The notes beneath the pieces are model-generated. The model saw only the letters and a list, made by a program, of their open reading frames with translations. It had not been told where the DNA came from and did no database searches. 64,000 nt of DNA, taken from Mytilus trossulus. Lineage: Eukaryota > Mollusca > Bivalvia > Mytilida > Mytilidae. A program made the translations under genes and the position numbers. Location of the stretch: assembly GCF_036588685.1 (NCBI RefSeq), contig NC_086386.1:44191878-44255877 (forward strand), written 5' to 3'. Below are positions 38,386-52,139 of the stretch, piece by piece; the first letter of the stretch is position 1; every line of letters starts with the position of its first letter.

Positions 38386-41300
38386 TTAAAAGTAAGCCTG
38401 TACGACCCCTTTATAAAGCAACGGTCCCTTTTCATGTAAGTACAGTGCTGGCCACACAATATATCGAACTTTATCACCACTCTGGACATATTCTTTGTAT
38501 TCAGTCTTGTTGTATTTTGTATCCACTTGAAGCTTGTGATCGAGGTACATCATCGGTTCTTGTATAGCCATGTACCAACAAAGATGTACACATTTGTCAA
38601 AGAAAGGTGTTTTCAACAATTCTTCCATAAACATTGCACTTTTGTAACAGTAATCCCAATTCTCCAGTATGTTCTCACATAGTTTCTAAAACAAATGATA
38701 ACACATACAAACTCTGTTAATGAAGTTTTTTTTAAGAAATGGTTGCATTTTGTTCTACATATAAGATGTGCTATTGAATAACAGACATAGTATAACCGCT
38801 TGCGTACATGTATGATCAGGGTACATTTTTTTGTATGAATGCGCAAAATCAAGAACCTTTAATTCGGTCGCTATCGATAATACTTGTTTTTGTTTATTGT
38901 GTTGTAAATGAACCAGGTCGATGGCTTTCACGTTTGAATTGTTTAAATTTTGTCATGTCGGGTCTTATTATATACAGTATGAAGTTTGTACATTATTGAA
39001 GGACGTACAGCAAAATATAGGTGCCTACTTTTTCATTTCTAGTTTAATTAACCTATCACTTGCTTATTTTCGTGATTCATGTTATATTTTTCAATAACTT
39101 CTCACACATTTTTAGTACAATTGATGTCTTTAGGATAATGGACCAACATGATAAAACAAAACAAAAACTTTTTTAAATTACCACAAGCATGTGTTTCGAA
39201 TTTATCACAAATATGAAGTAACAGATCTAGAGCTAACTCAGTATCTTAACATGTTCAACGATGTATCAGTCTGTTTCAGCAGCAAAGACTTTTAATATAT
39301 ATATTTGAATGAAAGCTTGGATTCAAAATATGTATATACAAAAACACCATTCTGTCAATATATGAAGTTACAAGCAGAACTGAATATTGGTAAATGGTGT
39401 AGGTATTTGTTCAATAGAACAGTTACCAAACAACAAAAAATATCTATATGACAACATAATGCCGTCAATAATAAAATGAAGTCTATGCAATATGCGGAGC
39501 TTGATTCGCTTAAACATGTTAAAGGTTTTTCAAAAATGTGTTTAAGTTATCAATGAATTTCATAAGGCAACATTTAGAAGTAATTTCTATTTTGTAATAG
39601 CTATAGTTGAAGGTTTAACATGCAATATAACCAGTTTTAACCAATCGTTTTCATCGGAAAGTGCCGTCCATGTTCCATGTCAGGAAAATGACTGCTGTGT
39701 TCCAAGGGTTCCGTTGGTTAATAGAGCTTGGTTTTTAGAGAATTCCTCCTTTTTCATAATACACTTTCGAGTTTGGTATTTTTATCGAAAAAAAAAAAAT
39801 AAGTCTAGGGAGTTTTCTCGAACCCGAACATCTACCGTATACAGTTTTAACTTTAAGGTCTGTATTTCTTCTATATTAATTGTTTACCTGACTTGTGCAT
39901 TTTGTGATCAAACTGGTGGCGAAATCATCACCATGGTGTTTGCGATAGAAACTTATTTCCTTCCAACCAGGCAAATTTGGTTCAGTATTTTCCTGTTATA
40001 AGATAATTTACAACTCTACTCTTGCTATTTTATTGATGAGTTTCCATATATTAGTATCATTAAAATAATCTAATTATTTTGTAATAGAAACAAACATGAT
40101 ATGTGAAATTGATTCAAAGGTTATAGATTTTAAATCTTGGACAATTTCTAACGCACGCATTTTGTTTGGTTCCCATGTTCAAAATACTAACTAAATAGAT
40201 GAAACCTCATTCTCTGTATATGTTTTTTTGAATTGCATATTGGGTTTATAGAGTTTAATTGAACAAATTGTGATTGGTTAAAATGATAATAAAATGCTTC
40301 CAAAATATTACTCAAATATATTCTAAAATAACCTTGATATAATTTTTATTCTATTATTTTTCTAAATTGAAAAAAAAAATATTATACTATTTCTGCTCAT
40401 TCATATGTACTATTGAATGCGGTTGAGGTTACTCATACTGCATTATAATATACTTACTGAGTCAATTGTTAGATTGAAGCTCTCGGCTATAGTCTGTCGA
40501 ATTGTCTGTGTCTGTTTGAGTGAAATTTTCGTACACTCTTGGTAACAAAACTAAAGGAATATAGATTTTTTTAACAATAATCCACAACTGTTCTATTAAA
40601 ATATTTAAAAAACAAAACATAACATAACATTGAAAACTAAAGATTCAACAACATGAACCCTACCATTACGCGGGATAGATCTCAAGTTCTTCTGAATAAA
40701 AAAAACTTATTCTGATCCAGATAAGTCATTCGTGTTGTTGTAAAGAGAAGAGGTACTCCAATAACAATCAATAGTCGGCCTTTGCAATTGCAAAACCACA
40801 AAATTTTTGCAATTTTTTCCAAATATGTCAACTTCAGTTATAATTTATCGGATTAATCTAATCAGGACGCTTTATGTCATACAGGTTATTTGTGGTAGCA
40901 TGATTATGACGTCATATAGATATGTCAAAATTTAGTGAAATATCGTTTCGAGTTCATCTATTGCTTATACTTAGCTATTAATGACAAAAACTCAGAATGA
41001 GGTCATTTTGGAAGCTTATACTATTTACACTAATTGAATTTGAACAAGGTGAACCAACACCTGAAGTGGTTATCGTGCGGTTGGGTAATAGTGGGTGGAT
41101 ACCTTAAGGTATTCACAGTTGTCTATCACTATAAAAGTAAAATAAAACAACAAAGACAACAACACCCATCAATATTTACCCTTATTGTAAGAAGTACGAA
41201 GCCTTTCTTGAAATATGTAAAACATTATATTTTTTTATATATGAAATCTGTTTTTCGACTCTCTAATTTCCAACGAACATATGACGAATGTTATTTGGTA

Positions 41301-44300
41301 GATGCGTGTGGATTTTCGGATGCAAATGACCAATGAATGGCCTTTTCATATATTCTTTTGTTTTCAGTTTTATGTTGCATTAATTATATTCAATGTGTAT
41401 GTATTTTAACTAATTAAACATATATTTGAACTAATAAAAAAATGAAAAAAATGAACACTGACAACATCAGTGAAAGGTTCACAGAATCATTGGAAATTTA
41501 TAGAAATCTTGTACAGTCAGTTTCAATATAATTATATCTATTTACTTTGTAAATGAAAATCATAATTGCATACCATTAATGTTCTGTAGAGGTGACGTAC
41601 GATAATCTCATCTAACTCTGATTTTTCTAAGTCGGGGAAATGTGGTTTTATAAGTTCAACTTTTACCATGACATCTGTCCATTCATTATCATAAAGTTCC
41701 CCATACCGTTCACTAATTTTCATTGGACGATTTGGATCACTAAGGTCTGTTATTCCTGGATTTCCCTTTGATAACTTTTCGCCAGCAATGCTACTCAATC
41801 TAAATAGGATTTGCAGCCATTAAATGGTCAATACGTTTTTGAATACAAAATTTAAGAAAGTAGTAAGTATGATCTGTACTTGACGTATTTGAAAAAATGA
41901 AAAGTAAGGAAAAGTCAAATTGATAAAAAATGTTTAATGAAATTAGGAAAATTTACACTTACTAGTAGTAAAACTCAATGTATCCATTGAAATACGTTGA
42001 CTTACAGCCCTTGTATGGTGTAAACTTCCCAAAAAAACGTGCATGGTGTAATGGTGTATGGTATATGGTGCAATGGTGTAAGGTGTATGGTGCTATGGTG
42101 TATGGTGTAACGGGAATGGTGTAATGGTGTATGAGGAATGGTGTGATTGTGTAACGTGCTATCGGGAATGGTGTGAATGAACGGTGTACAACTTTTCATT
42201 GGTTGAAAACGATGTTTTTTTTTGTTTTTTTTTCGGATTGTAAACATAAACAATAAAAATAATCTCAATATTTGAAATTTGATTGCATTATGGGTAATTT
42301 CGGATCGTGTAGATAGAATGGGGAATGGTGTATGGTGTAATATGTAAGGTGTATGGTGCAATGGTGTAACGTGTATGGTGTAATGGTACAAGGTGTATGG
42401 TGTAAAGGTGTATGGTGTATGGTGTAATGATGTATGGTGTTAGTGGGAAGTTTACACCTTCCAAGGACTGTACAAATTGAATATATATATTAAAAAAACT
42501 GCAGGTGTATCTGCTTACAAATTAACTTAGTTATACCTTGATTGTAGTTCATCTTTCTGCTGGAGTAAAGTTTGAATTAATTTATCTTTATCTTCCATAG
42601 AATCTTGGAGTTCCTTTCTTTGATTTTCCATGCACATAAGGGTTTTTTGGTTATCTTCGTTCAGCATATTTGCTGCATGCAAACTGTAAATTGTAAAATA
42701 AAGATAGTGTTTGATGTACAAGAGCTTGAATGTGTTTTTAAAAACGCCCCTTACATGTTTTGTCTCTCAATCTTACACGAAACTGTTTAAATAATAATCA
42801 TAAGATAATTTTGTTTTCTCCTCATTTACACTTAATTGTGTTAACACCTTAAAATTAATATTGCAAACATTTCAGTCAGAAACAACAGTGAAAATTATAG
42901 ATTAAAAGCTATGACGACATAAAAGGACACTATTCTGGTTAACGTGTGACGCTAGCAAAGTTTTGCAGACGGCATTTTTAACTCTTTATTTGTTACTCGA
43001 TCATTTGCATTTTTCATATCATATTTATTTCGTGTAGCTTATTCTTTAAGAAGGGAATAAAGCCTGATAATGATGTTCAACAGGATATAATGTTATAAAC
43101 TTGAACAACAACTGTAGAGATTGTTTTATAAAACTTTAGAATTATTTGTTTACATTTTTTGAGTTGGTACCTTACACTACAGGGACATAACTCTGTAAAA
43201 TCAGTGAAACGTTTTAATTACGCTGTGTTGTTAAGGGAATATTAAGCTTATCAATGATCAAAATATTAAGTGTTTGTCACACTGCTATACAACCAGTGTA
43301 AATTTTCTGATAAAACGGTTGGCTCAAATATTTTGAATGTTTTATACTTATGTCAAAGGGTCAAAGCAAATACTTTGCCAAAACGTTGTGAAAATTAAAA
43401 GAGCCAAATTAATCTCAGTTTAAGTGTTGGGTACTACCTTAAATAAACATATTTCAATTATATCGATAACAATATATCTACGATGGTTATGATATAACAA
43501 AGCGCAGTTTATTTTGTCTTCCTGGATCTCTGTTCTGAATCGAGTTTCATATTTACTAATGAAAAAGATTATTGATTGGGTATGGATTTCCAGACCTTCT
43601 CATTAGAGTTTGTTGTACCTGTTTAGAATGCTTGATAAATATAATTATGACCATACGGACAGAATAGTTTATGGTTACCCCTTATTGATATGTCAACCTT
43701 CTCTTCTTTATTAAGGATTTGTTGTCATTGCATTCTTGATACTATACCTTTTTTGAAGAGAATCTAAATCCGTACAGGCTTTGTTGTGTTGATTTGTTTT
43801 CATTTTGCCTGATTTTGAATTTTTTAACGCTCTAATCTCGTCGTCTTTTTTCTTTAATTCTTCTTCGCATTTTTGTCTATGATAAGGAAAAATGTAAGAA
43901 AAGAAATTTTCATTAAAAAAGTAATTATCGACCATATAAACGAATGAAACGACTAGAAAACAACTCTTAAGTACTTAATATTAATTTTGAAACAAGTCCT
44001 TTCCAAGGTAATGGGTTGGATTTGTTTTTATCGCTAGAAAATAATCCCACCTGGATGAAATATTACAATAGTTTTGTTATATCGACACACATAGTGCAAA
44101 CAACACAAACATATTAAGTGGTGGACATTAATTGGAGTCCTGCAGCTTTTCAAAAAGGGGAAATACTGCTCGACATATGGCACCTATCGTGTTACTTATG
44201 TTCGGAACGGGATTGTTGTTACGACATAAAGAACATATGAATAGCCAACAAACTCGCAATGGCGTCCCTGAAATTTACGATGGGATGATTTTAACTTTAT

Positions 44301-47300
44301 CATTTGAAACTTTAAGTAACTACTTCCTTGTGGGCAGCAGTATATAGGATAGGAAAACATGATAGAAAATACAGGCCGGGAATATCGTATCAATTAGTTA
44401 TCATTCTTTTTAATACTTTTTTCTAACGTTATGATGATGTTGTCATTAAGTGTAGTTGTACCAAAAAGTGAGATATGTTTCTGTTTAAATTTACGATAAC
44501 TGTGTTTTTGTCCTAATCTGATTTATTCGATTACTTTCATTTTACTCATTGTACATTTACATGTAAATCATTACAGTTATTGCAAAGACACAATTATCCA
44601 TCTTTAGCTTTTACTTTAAAGTAAATTTATGTTTTACCGTTATACCATGTTTTTTTGTTTTGTTGTTGTTGCTGTTTGCAAACAATCAATGATTGGGGAA
44701 TTGACGGGACCTGAGAGCATACTAGTTTTCGTTTGCTATCGTACTCTGCCATTGGTTTCAAATATTCACGCTTGGCCAGTGATCTACCTTATGGGTATTT
44801 TATAATGATCTTGATTAATCTTATTGATATGACGATCACAATTATTAGATTTGGATTTATATTGTTTAAGCTAAACATATATACAGAAAATTTACTGTCA
44901 CAGATTTCGTGTTACTTGTACATGTATGTACATATAACCTCATTCCTGGATGAATCGTGACTCGGGTCGTTGTAGTATATGTAATAATTTCCCGGCAAGA
45001 TAGTTCACATAGTAAAATCAGAAAGAACCAACGGATATCGAGTAGCAGTTATCTCTCTGAGAGAAAGTAATGAGGAAATCACAAGTTATCGCTTCAAATT
45101 TTAATGATGATATGTATCATAGTGAGAAGAATTGCTACAGTAAACTTGCTAAATAAAGTCATGTAAGAATAGCAATTAATCCAGGGTCAAGAAATGTATT
45201 CTCACCGTAAAAATGCAGTTTTTTGTGTACCTTTGATAAAGTAACTAAATGGCAAATTCAAACACAATTTTGTAATCATAAACGATATCATAACTAATCA
45301 TAACACCTTGTTTTCTTATTATGAAACCAATGAAATAATTACTTGAAATTTGAGTAGCAAAACATGCTATGAAAAACAACATATTAAATACACATTGACA
45401 AAAAAATGTATTTGAAATGTAGGTAAATTACGGTCAAACATTTCATTGGACATATTGGTCAAAAATTTAATATATAAAAATGTGCATTAAGACATATTCA
45501 TCTTTGGTTGAGAGAATAATTCTGTCTTTGTAAGTGTCAAGTCTATCTTTGTAAGTGATATTCCGTCTTATTCATGTAAGGAGAAAACTTAACAATGTGG
45601 CTACAATTGTAGTTAAACAACTATATGAATCCTTCTATGTTTCTGTGAACTTACATCTTTTTGTCTTTTTGATTTACAACTATCATATGCATATCTTGTT
45701 CTTTTCCTCTGTCACTTGTTTCTTTGTTAGTCCACTCTGCACTTTTATCAATATTTCTTTTCAGATCGCTTTGAGTTTTTATTCTAAAGAATATTATCAA
45801 TTATCTTCAATATATTGTGCTTATAGATTGATTACTTCTGAGTTGCCCTCACGCTAAAATTATACATATATATTTAACTTTTATTTCCCTTCCGTTATAA
45901 TCAAATTATTAATTCATAATTTAATCACATTGAAATAAATAATGAAATAAACACGAAATATTAGAAGAACATATAATACACATTTTCATTTTAAAGGTGA
46001 ACAACATTATTCCAATTTGCTTTCATATGAACTACTAACAATAAACTTACAAATCGTTTTTCAGTCGAATGATAAAGTTGTATACTATTTCAATGTGTTT
46101 AATGAATGCGTTTATCTCAGAAGAGTTTGTACAAGGCAGGGTCACTGTATCCCCTGGCGTTTTCCACTGATCAATTTTAACGACGACTTCTGACAGATCC
46201 TTTGCCATATTTGAAATCTTCTGTATATCTGGATTTAAATGTCTAAAATAAAAAAAAATATAACATCGTTTTTATAAGGAAAAGCATAGTCACTCGAAAC
46301 AAAATCTGCTTTGTATCACACAAACTCGATAATGAAAAGGTAATCGAAGAAAACATCAAAAATCCTTCAAAAATATAAGAAGAGAAATGACTTTGTTTTT
46401 TAAAAGAAAACAACCACCCTCCCAAAATAAATGACACATGTCACAATTTGCTTGGACATTGCATTGTTTAAAGCCATTGACCCAAGTGTTTTGTTTATGA
46501 ACTGCATATTAAGCCTAGCAACATTTTATCAAATAGGGTTTTTGACATGGGTAACGGCTATTTCGTTTTATTATTAATGCATTTTTATTATTTTGGTATA
46601 TGACTTTTATAGCCATTATGTATACTCAGTTGACATTGAGAGAGGTCCCTACTAGATTACTTATAATATTCATATTTTTTCAAATTCTGTTTTATGAATT
46701 AGACAAGTGGTAGTATAATATCCGAGGAATAAATAAAGAGGAGAAATCATATTAAATGGAATTTTGCCGTCCTGTAGCATGTGTAGTAAGACCCTATAAA
46801 TACATGTTGTAGATATAGGAAGATGTGGTATGAATGCAAATTAGTCAAAATCTTCAATAAAGTAACAATTTATAAAAGTCAACCACTATATGTTAAGGTA
46901 CGGCATTGAACACGAAGCCTGTTCACACGGAACAGCAAGCTTTAAAGGTCCCAAAAATTACTAGTGTCAAACCATTCAAACGGGAAAATCAACGGTCTTA
47001 TATATATAGTTTTCATTGTTAATGCTGGATTTAATTTAGCAATTAGAAATGTTTTGCTTCAAAGGACAGTGGACATATATGTATATACATGTATATATAT
47101 ATCAGGCATGAATTGGGAATATGAATCGACGTAGAGAAATAATAGCATGCTTGGTCAGGAATGTGCGAAACGTATAACCCCCAATACATTTCCTTATTTG
47201 CCAGTAACACGCATTTTGTCAATAAGTTAAGTTACAAACAAAAGATACGGACACAATCAAATATCAATGAGGCATAAGGACGCATTTGATATTGTTAAAT

Positions 47301-49121
47301 ATGATAGAATTTATCTAAAGGAAATGTTTATCATAAAGTAGTTTTACGGTATCATAATAACAAAATTAATTATTTACGCGTATAATAGATTTTTTTCTTA
47401 TCCATACTTTATTAAGAAAGTATTTTCGGGAATGATTCAAAATAGCTACTCAGTGAGCGTTATTGCGTACCGTCTACATATTATCAAACTTGAAAAACTA
47501 TTTCAATGATTTATTACTCCCTTGAATGATAGTTTCTGTATGCAAAGAAGCCATTTAACTGTGGGTTTTCAATATATATAGTAAAGTTGATATTATTACC
47601 TTGTATACTTTTTTTTTTCGAGTAATGACTTTTATTTCATTGGAATTCAATTGGTACCATCTTATTGTTGGTCGTTACTTAGACCTTTTAAATGTATGTT
47701 TTGGGGTTAATTAGTTGAAAATAAAGCAGTTTCATTGTCTTCAAACTTTTAAGTTTTCTAAAGTAAATGATAATTGACAACCAACTTGTGACATATAGAA
47801 TTCACCTCACAGCTTTCAATTGTAAACATATATCATCATTATCTGTTTAACCCATTTCTTAATCTATATACATCGCATTGAATCAAGATAATTATTTACA
47901 TATTTAGACATTGAAGATATGTCAATAAGACGTTATTGGGTAATTTGCGAAACATTAAAATGTTTTAAAGAACCGCCGATAACGGGCTTCTAATTTTGGA
48001 CAGACAGATACACATGTGGTTAGGTAGAGCATTGTTTAAGGACCAACCTCTTCCCTTTTCAACCGCAACCACTCAAATAACTAAAGGCAACACAGGCAAA
48101 AAATATACAATAAAACGAATCATTTTTTTTTATAATACCGATGAAATGGTCATCAAAACAAAGATAAAGGGAAAACCATTTTCAAAAGTTAATCAGATGA
48201 TGCTCTCTTAGTAAATCCAAAATGTAGAATAACGGGGTCATTATGGACTACACAAGTCATTATGGAATGGCCCAAGATGCAAGATGGCTGGCTGTTTTCA
48301 TGAATTCACTCTTCTCAATTGAATTATCTTCCACTACAGTAAATAAATATTTCGAATATTATCAGTGTTAATATAAAAATATGACAATGCAAATATAAGA
48401 CGTGTTAAATGATATGAACTTACTTGACTAAAGAACTTCGGAAATTCCTGGCTATGTCTGCATTGATGATCATACTTATGTCATCCGCCTCTCTGTCTTT
48501 CAAAATGCCATCATGCGTTTCAATAACCGACCTCGGGTTTGACCACTTGGACAGAAATACAATTGGAAATTTTTCACCCTGCACAAATTTTAAATTTGTT
48601 TTCGCTGCAATTAATTTGGAAATAATTTCCTTAGCATCACTCAAATGTTTCTTGTTCAGATCAATTATTTGAGTGACCAGCGTATCTCTCGTATCTTTTA
48701 CCACTTTATGCAATTCGTTTGCTTCTGCGTCTATTAAGGCAGGTAGTTTCAGTTCATAGTAATTTTTCCTTTCACAAAACTGTGACATGGCACTCTCTTC
48801 TTGAGCCTTCCTTTTTTCCAAATCGGTAACAGAAATAAGTAAATCACTACGTATATTATGCACAGCCTCTGGTATTGAGACAAAAGTGTGGTCTATATGT
48901 CTATCTTTAGAACAGTTTTTACACACAAGATGAAAACAGGTAAAACAGTAGCCATTTACAAAAACATCATGATCAGCACACATATGGATCTTTTCCTTTT
49001 TCAGTGTACTACATGAATCGTTGTGGAGTTCAATACATTTCTGACATCCCTTTATAAAACAAATAGCACACTGGTTGCAGTGTTTAACATAACCACATAT
49101 TCTGCACACCTCGTTTGACAT
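38386..49121 (-). CDS. B-box zinc finger, coiled-coil, MIEAP-domain protein, 7 exons (complete)
   Basis: Exons in transcript order: 48424-49121, 46051-46242, 43748-43876, 42537-42683, 41574-41799, 40458-40550, 38386-38685. Every junction is GT..AG with consistent phase, giving 594 aa. The N-terminus has two zinc-binding B-box-like modules: CRICG...CNQC...CQKC (about residues 6-38) and a canonical B-box2 CADH...CFTC...CKNC...H..H (about 48-80). No RING precedes them. Residues about 95-388 are predicted coiled coil. Residues about 389-594 (SSIAGEKL, DPNRPM, YGELYDNEWTD, KCVHLCWYM) match my memory of the mitochondria-eating-protein (MIEAP/SPATA18) C-terminal domain. That family acts in mitochondrial quality control in vertebrates and is expanded in bivalves. 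B-box plus coiled coil is TRIM-like architecture, so a scaffold or sensor role is inference. A paralogue lies at 54.6-64 kb. Confidence 0.8.
42005..42470. mobile_element. Tc1/mariner-type MITE with expanded internal microsatellite
   Basis: Inverted ends of 27 bp (42005-42031 and 42444-42470) match at 24 of 27 positions. They begin CAGCCCTTG on one side and CAGTCCTTGG on the other, and each is flanked by TA, the target-site duplication typical of Tc1/mariner elements. The interior is mostly degenerate repeats of ATGGTGTA/TGGTGTAA with a unique AT-rich core (about 42190-42320). There is no transposase. It lies in an intron of the B-box/MIEAP gene. Confidence 0.75.
44131..44396 (+). repeat. Mytilid interspersed repeat fragment
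   Basis: Contains CTTTTCAAAAAGGGGAAATA, AACTCGCAATGGCGTCC, TTTACGATGGGATGATTT and GGGAATATCGTATCAATTAG. I recognise the order of these blocks as a frequent mussel repeat. It has a chance open frame of 71 codons but no evidence of coding. Confidence 0.5.
46817..47005 (+). repeat. Diverged copy of repeat family B
   Basis: Carries AAGATGTGGTATGAATGCAA, TTAAGGTACGGCATTGAACA, AACAGCAAGC and CAAACGGGAAAATCAACGGT. It shares subfamily-specific changes with 35117-35400. Intronic in the B-box/MIEAP gene. Confidence 0.55.
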
Positions 49122-50545
49122 TTTTAAATAGTTTCTTGTTCAATATTATTCCTTGTTTTTAAAGGAATTCTACCACATATGTTACACAAATAAGGAAGTA
49201 ATATTAAACACTTTTAATTCATTATCCCGTGATAAAATTATGATTATTAAATTGTCACTATATAAGACAATTTATTTATATATATATATCATTGTATCAT
49301 TTTATTGTTTTAGTACTGGGCTTATTTGAACATTGTTTACACGAAATGACGTATTTTTTTTTCTAAATTTAGACCTTACAAAATTTAACACGTAGGGTTG
49401 ACCTATTTAGAGTGTTCATTATATAAACATATATCTAAAGTTAACACATGAATATTTGCTAATAATTTGCTATCTATACTTTAACCAGCAGTCGAATTTT
49501 AACTGAGACATTATAAAACCAAATGTCACCATCGGGAATGGATTATATTAAGCAAAAACGAACCAAATCCATAACATAGGACGTACTACGTGTACCAGAA
49601 ATGTCAGGAGTTTCTTCTAAATGATCTATGCAGGTGACTCATATAATTATGTATTATGATTTGTGATCCCCATAAAATATAGAACTTTTTAATTTTTTGA
49701 ACGATGAAGTTTGTTATATCTTATATAGATGAATGATATATCAAAATTTCTTTTAAAAGATAAGGTGCAAGTACAATGAATCTAGTTTAACTAAAAGCAT
49801 TTGCAAATCTGCATTAAATCAGACATCATGTACTTGTAAATGAAAATAAGGCAATATATTTATGAAAAAAACCCTGTTTTCTTATATTGCACTCATAGTT
49901 TCTGTTTTAAAGTATTATTTTTAAGAGAAAAATATGAAGCATTTTATATTACCAAAAGCTTAGCATTTGTAAAGGAGCTTTGTTTTCTTGCCAAAATATT
50001 TAATTGTGTAAACTAGTTATTTGCAGGGTCTCTGTGTCAGGAAGATAGTCATTTAGTTCAATACTGCTATGACATCTAGTGGTATAGGAGGAGTTTCTGG
50101 AATTATTTTACGTCAGCGAGCAATTTTAATAATTAAAATGGAAATGTTCGACCCAAACTTGAGCTGGCAAGGTTTTGTCTCGAGTCGTAATAAATTCCCT
50201 TTCAGGTAGATAATTCATATATCATTCATTTTCATTCGATTTTTTCTCAGCAACTTTTCATAAAAATCCGTTGTAGCACAAGCGAAATATTTTATTGACA
50301 TTATATTTTCATTACAGTACTGAACTTTCGACATTCCCAACAGGCTTGATATCAGCAGACTTATAATCCTGATTGTTAACAGATAAAAAGATTCAAAAAC
50401 AGATATTAAAACTCAAATGAGGAACACAAACTTACATTGCCATGGTCAAATAAAAATAAAAGTCAAACTGTGCGCAAAACAATTAATCAAAGATTGAGTA
50501 ACCAAAATCCAAATAACATTTTTTAAACAATGAGCGGTAATTAAA
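49122..50545. other. Intergenic DNA upstream of the B-box/MIEAP gene
   Basis: AT-rich. It must hold the promoter and 5' UTR of the - strand gene starting at 49121, but I see no convincing TATA box or initiator. No exon was recognised. Confidence 0.4.
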
Positions 50546-50550
50546 TTGTA

Positions 50551-51003
50551 AGAAAAATTGTATTTTTTAAACAAATGAAATTGAAAAGAAATTAAAGAAA
50601 GTATAAAAATATCTCCTCGCTCCTCAATGAAAACATTAAACAAAGTTTAGAATATGTTTATTAAAGTCTTTCATGGATCGTGACTGATTCTGTTAAATAT
50701 CGGTTGTCAAGTAGATGATCTAAACAAATTCATTTAAGGGGGTTCTTGCTGATATCTTCTTCAACAAAAGAGTGGTGCTAGAAAAATTGTAATTTTTAAA
50801 CAAATGAAATTGAAAAAAAAAAGTATAAAAATATATCCTCGCTCCTCAATCAAAACATTAAACAAAGTTTAGAATAAGTTTATTAAAGTCTGTCATGGAT
50901 CGTGACTGATTCTGTTAAATGTCGGTTGTCAAGTAGATGATCTTAACAAATTTAATTAAGGGGGATTCTTGCTGATATCTTCTTCAACAAAAGATTGATG
51001 CTA
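50551..51003 (+). repeat. 229-bp direct tandem duplication
   Basis: Copy 1 (50551-50779) and copy 2 (50780-51003) share AGAAAAATTGTA, CTCGCTCCTCAAT, CATGGATCGTGACTGATTCT, CGGTTGTCAAGTAGATGATC and GCTGATATCTTCTTCAACAA. They differ by a few substitutions and one small deletion in an A-rich run. No coding. Confidence 0.9.
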
Positions 51004-51484
51004 TAAATAAACAGTACATTAGTTATGGAACAAATTAAGATAAAAATATTGATATTATTGAGATTCTTTGTTTTTTTAGAAAGGGCGGGAAAAGGCAATC
51101 TCGTACTTTTACCTTATATTCGCATAGGTATTATTTGATCATTTATCGAAAAAATAAAACTCCTGTATTATAGAATAAAATATAGGTTTCTTTTGACATA
51201 TATAGCCATATACATATGAGCTATACATGGTGCTTCTAGTTGTCGTGTTCTTCATATTATAATATGTTCAAAATTTGGTGAATGACACTGATGAGCTATT
51301 GAAGTCTTATATGGGAAAAGAAAATTGAAGTTGTGTGCAAAACATGTTTCTCTGTATCGTAAGAGAAAACCAAGAAGTCCGAATATCCGACAACAATTAC
51401 ACATTTACTTGAAAAGAATGGTGTCACATTTCACAGTCGAAGACTTTCTTTGCTAAATTAAGCATTAATTATATTTTAATTTCC

Positions 51485-51960
51485 TATTAAAACTGCACAC
51501 AAAGGGGTGATCACTAATCAATAGAAAGATACTGCTGACAACCTCAGTTTGCTTCATCTGTATAAGATACTTTACCTTTTGAACATGTATTAGCACTTGC
51601 AATTAGTTATAATAGTTCCAGTTAAACATGTCAATTGAATGACCTCTTGACATATTTCGAATTTGCAAATCTCAATTACATAATGTTTGTTATTGGATTC
51701 AAATATTTTCAAAATTACGCAAGGAAAGATTGAAAACTGTACTCGATTTAGTAGTGAAACATTGCTTCTACAATTGTGCTTTTTAAAGTAAGGATTTAAT
51801 GGTTTTACAAAAAAGTATCCTCTTTTTCTAATTTGAAAGATATAACATGTTTGATATAAGCAAATTATAATTCAATCGTAAGATGCTGCTTGAACATTTC
51901 ATGAGTATAATTGATACATGATATTGACATTACACCTTTTGTTCATGTATAAACACTTGT
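51485..51960 (+). pseudogene. Gene-less remnant unit of the ten-cysteine peptide array
   Basis: The left part (51485-51662) matches the 5' flank of the intact gene (CAATTGAATGACCTCTTGAC) and of the broken copy. The right part (51663-51960) matches the 3' flank of the intact gene (52545-52790; GATTGGATTCAA, AGCAGTGAAACAT, GATGCTGCTTGAACATTTCA). The two are directly joined, so the whole coding region of this unit is missing. Confidence 0.7.
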
Positions 51961-52139
51961 GATACTTTACTATAATAGTTCCAATTAAGCATGTCAATTG
52001 AATGACCTCTTGACATATTTCGATATATATCATCCGTTACTAGTTTATATTACCTATTTGTCATTCTCTAACTCAAATCATAATTTATGTTCAGTATTCT
52101 GTTGCATCAGCTACAAGCATTGACATTTAAATAGTGAAC

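Noticed and set aside
42002-42391. 129-codon - strand open frame rich in His, Thr and Pro
   Set aside because: It is the translation of the ATGGTGTA microsatellite inside a MITE, with no start context or splice support.
44132-44347. 71-codon + strand open frame
   Set aside because: It falls inside a repeat I recognise as common and non-coding in mussel DNA.
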